Source: Duganella phyllosphaerae (lineage in GTDB: Bacteria > Pseudomonadota > Gammaproteobacteria > Burkholderiales > Burkholderiaceae_D). From it: a stretch of 64,000 bases of DNA. Below, one piece after another: positions 63,119-64,000 of the stretch. Location of the stretch: assembly GCF_001758785.1 (NCBI RefSeq), contig NZ_LROM01000059.1:35966-99965 (forward strand), read 5' to 3'. Positions within the stretch are counted from its first letter, which is position 1. Each line of letters opens with the position of its first letter. The notes below the pieces were generated by a model that did no database searches, was not told the origin of the DNA, and saw only the letters and a list, made by a program, of their open reading frames with translations. A program made the translations under genes and the position numbers.

Positions 63119-64000
63119 CTAGAAATCGACCTTGACGCCTGCGCCGATCGACTTCTGCGCGTAGTTGTAGTCGATCAGGCTCTGGCCGTAGCCGCTGAAG
63201 CCCTGCACATAGCCCTTCAGGTTGGCGGCGACCGGGAACGCCCAGCCCACTTGCAGCGCGCCGTGGTTGGTGTGCAGGTTGCGGCGCGCCAGTACCGAAA
63301 TCTCGTGGCCGTCCCAGCGGTAGCTGGCATTGATGTCGCCATGGCCGAGGTAGTCGGTGATGTCGATGTTGTCATTGTCAGAGCGGGAGTTGTCGAGACG
63401 CTTCCACAGGCGGAAGTTGACCGCGAAGTTGCCTTTTTCTGCGCCGATCTGGGCGTAAATCCGGTTCCAGCTGCGCGACAGCGTGGACGTCTGGCCGTTG
63501 GACTGGTGCACCATGCCCAGGGTCAGGAAACGCACATCGACGCCGCCGAGATTGAGCGCCAGCGGCGTGGTGACCATCAGTTCGGGCTGGTAATTGGTTT
63601 CACGGAACGGGCTCGACTCGGACCGGTTATAGGCCTGCCAGAAGCTTTCCTGCGTATAGCCGAACCATAAATCGATCGGATAGCCGAACGCCTGCTCGAT
63701 CATTTTCATCTTGAAGCTGATCTGGTACATCAGTTCCACGTGCTGCGCCTTCAGGCCATCAGGCGAGAATTCCTGGAACGGCTGGTCGTTATTGCCGCTG
63801 CTGTAGTTGGCCAGCAGCAGGTAGCTGTCGCGGTGCGGACGGAAATTGAACACGCCGCGCTTGGCCGAACGGTCCAGCTCCCACGATTGCACCATGCGCG
63901 AGACCTTGTCTTCGGCGGGAATGGTGGTCAGCTCCGCCACTTTCGGTGGCAACACGGCTTCCGGCGGTGGCGGCGGGGCGTCGGGCTGGGTGCGGGGTGG
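63119..64000 (-). CDS. pldA: Outer membrane phospholipase A1, 3' part (5' end outside window)
   Basis: C-terminal ~293 codons of OMPLA, a beta-barrel that hydrolyses phospholipids in the outer leaflet when dimeric with Ca2+. The active-site His-Ser pair is in LTLGMVHQSNGQ, followed by RSWNRIYAQI and the barrel strands to a C-terminal Phe (VDF). The frame is open through 64000, encoding a Pro-rich stretch (PPPPPEAVLPPK), so the start lies beyond the window; the GTG at 63955 is internal. Its stop lies 1 nt from the stop of the convergent small gene. Confidence 0.88.
   Translation of the reverse strand, partial: PPRTQPDAPPPPPEAVLPPKVAELTTIPAEDKVSRMVQSWELDRSAKRGVFNFRPHRDSYLLLANYSSGNNDQPFQEFSPDGLKAQHVELMYQISFKMKMIEQAFGYPIDLWFGYTQESFWQAYNRSESSPFRETNYQPELMVTTPLALNLGGVDVRFLTLGMVHQSNGQTSTLSRSWNRIYAQIGAEKGNFAVNFRLWKRLDNSRSDNDNIDITDYLGHGDINASYRWDGHEISVLARRNLHTNHGALQVGWAFPVAANLKGYVQGFSGYGQSLIDYNYAQKSIGAGVKVDF

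Overview
This is a GC-rich bacterial chromosome segment with no plasmid or phage hallmarks. Gene content and order suggest a betaproteobacterium, most likely of the Oxalobacteraceae (Massilia/Duganella/Janthinobacterium-like). The clues are the ygfZ / mltG-tmk ... holB-pilZ-tatD neighbourhood, a DUF4936 gene next to ygfZ, and REP-type inverted repeats of a kind I recall from that family. The family assignment is inference; no rRNA or tRNA gene was seen.

1-12573 (+): one long, tightly overlapping cobalamin (B12) operon entered from its middle. It carries cobN (3' part), a ChlI-ChlD fusion, cbiE, a cbiX-cbiC fusion, cbiD, cbiL, cbiF, cbiG, a cbiH-cbiJ fusion, a cobW-like GTPase and a HupE-type metal permease. 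The ring-contraction enzymes are of the oxygen-independent kind (CbiD, CbiG, CbiX), yet a CobN-type chelatase is also encoded. No CbiT is visible. 12579-15931: a small unknown gene, a short UvrA paralogue, a mobile-looking inverted repeat and a 51-residue basic protein.

16012-23772: a ferulate catabolic operon on the minus strand: HCHL (ech), vanillin dehydrogenase, feruloyl-CoA synthetase, a LivK-type binding protein and a tannase/feruloyl esterase-family lipoprotein. A divergent MarR regulator and a perfect palindrome lie in the promoter gap. 23776-32022 (-): a Na+/H+ antiporter; a peptide/nickel-type ABC importer with both ATPases fused in one chain and cutC as the last gene; and a DUF445 membrane protein.

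32270-36680: a Qnr-like pentapeptide-repeat protein, a secreted pectate lyase with palindromes in its leader, an APC amino-acid permease that probably starts at TTG, and a DUF4197 protein. 36748-41423 (-): a compact sensory cluster of BdlA-like soluble chemoreceptor, CheR, CheD and a triple-CheW scaffold, with no CheA, CheB or CheY. 41724-49882: a bifunctional beta-oxidation enzyme, an MHS transporter with a large soluble insert, a Dabb protein and oxidoreductase pair, Cu/Zn SOD, and a D-malate/tartrate dehydrogenase divergent from a LysR regulator.

49896-64000: a GNAT protein, a REP hairpin, NRDE, DUF4936, ygfZ, mltG and tmk. Three unusual genes (ABC-type ATPase, GNAT, two-TM protein) then precede holB, pilZ, tatD and an ankyrin protein. 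An RsbQ-like hydrolase, a PRMT-like methyltransferase, two small proteins and the 3' part of phospholipase A1 (pldA) follow. The most unusual signals are a CobW protein that has lost its metal-binding CxCC motif, the three-gene interruption between tmk and holB, and a hairpin that buries the ribosome binding site of a 66-residue membrane protein.
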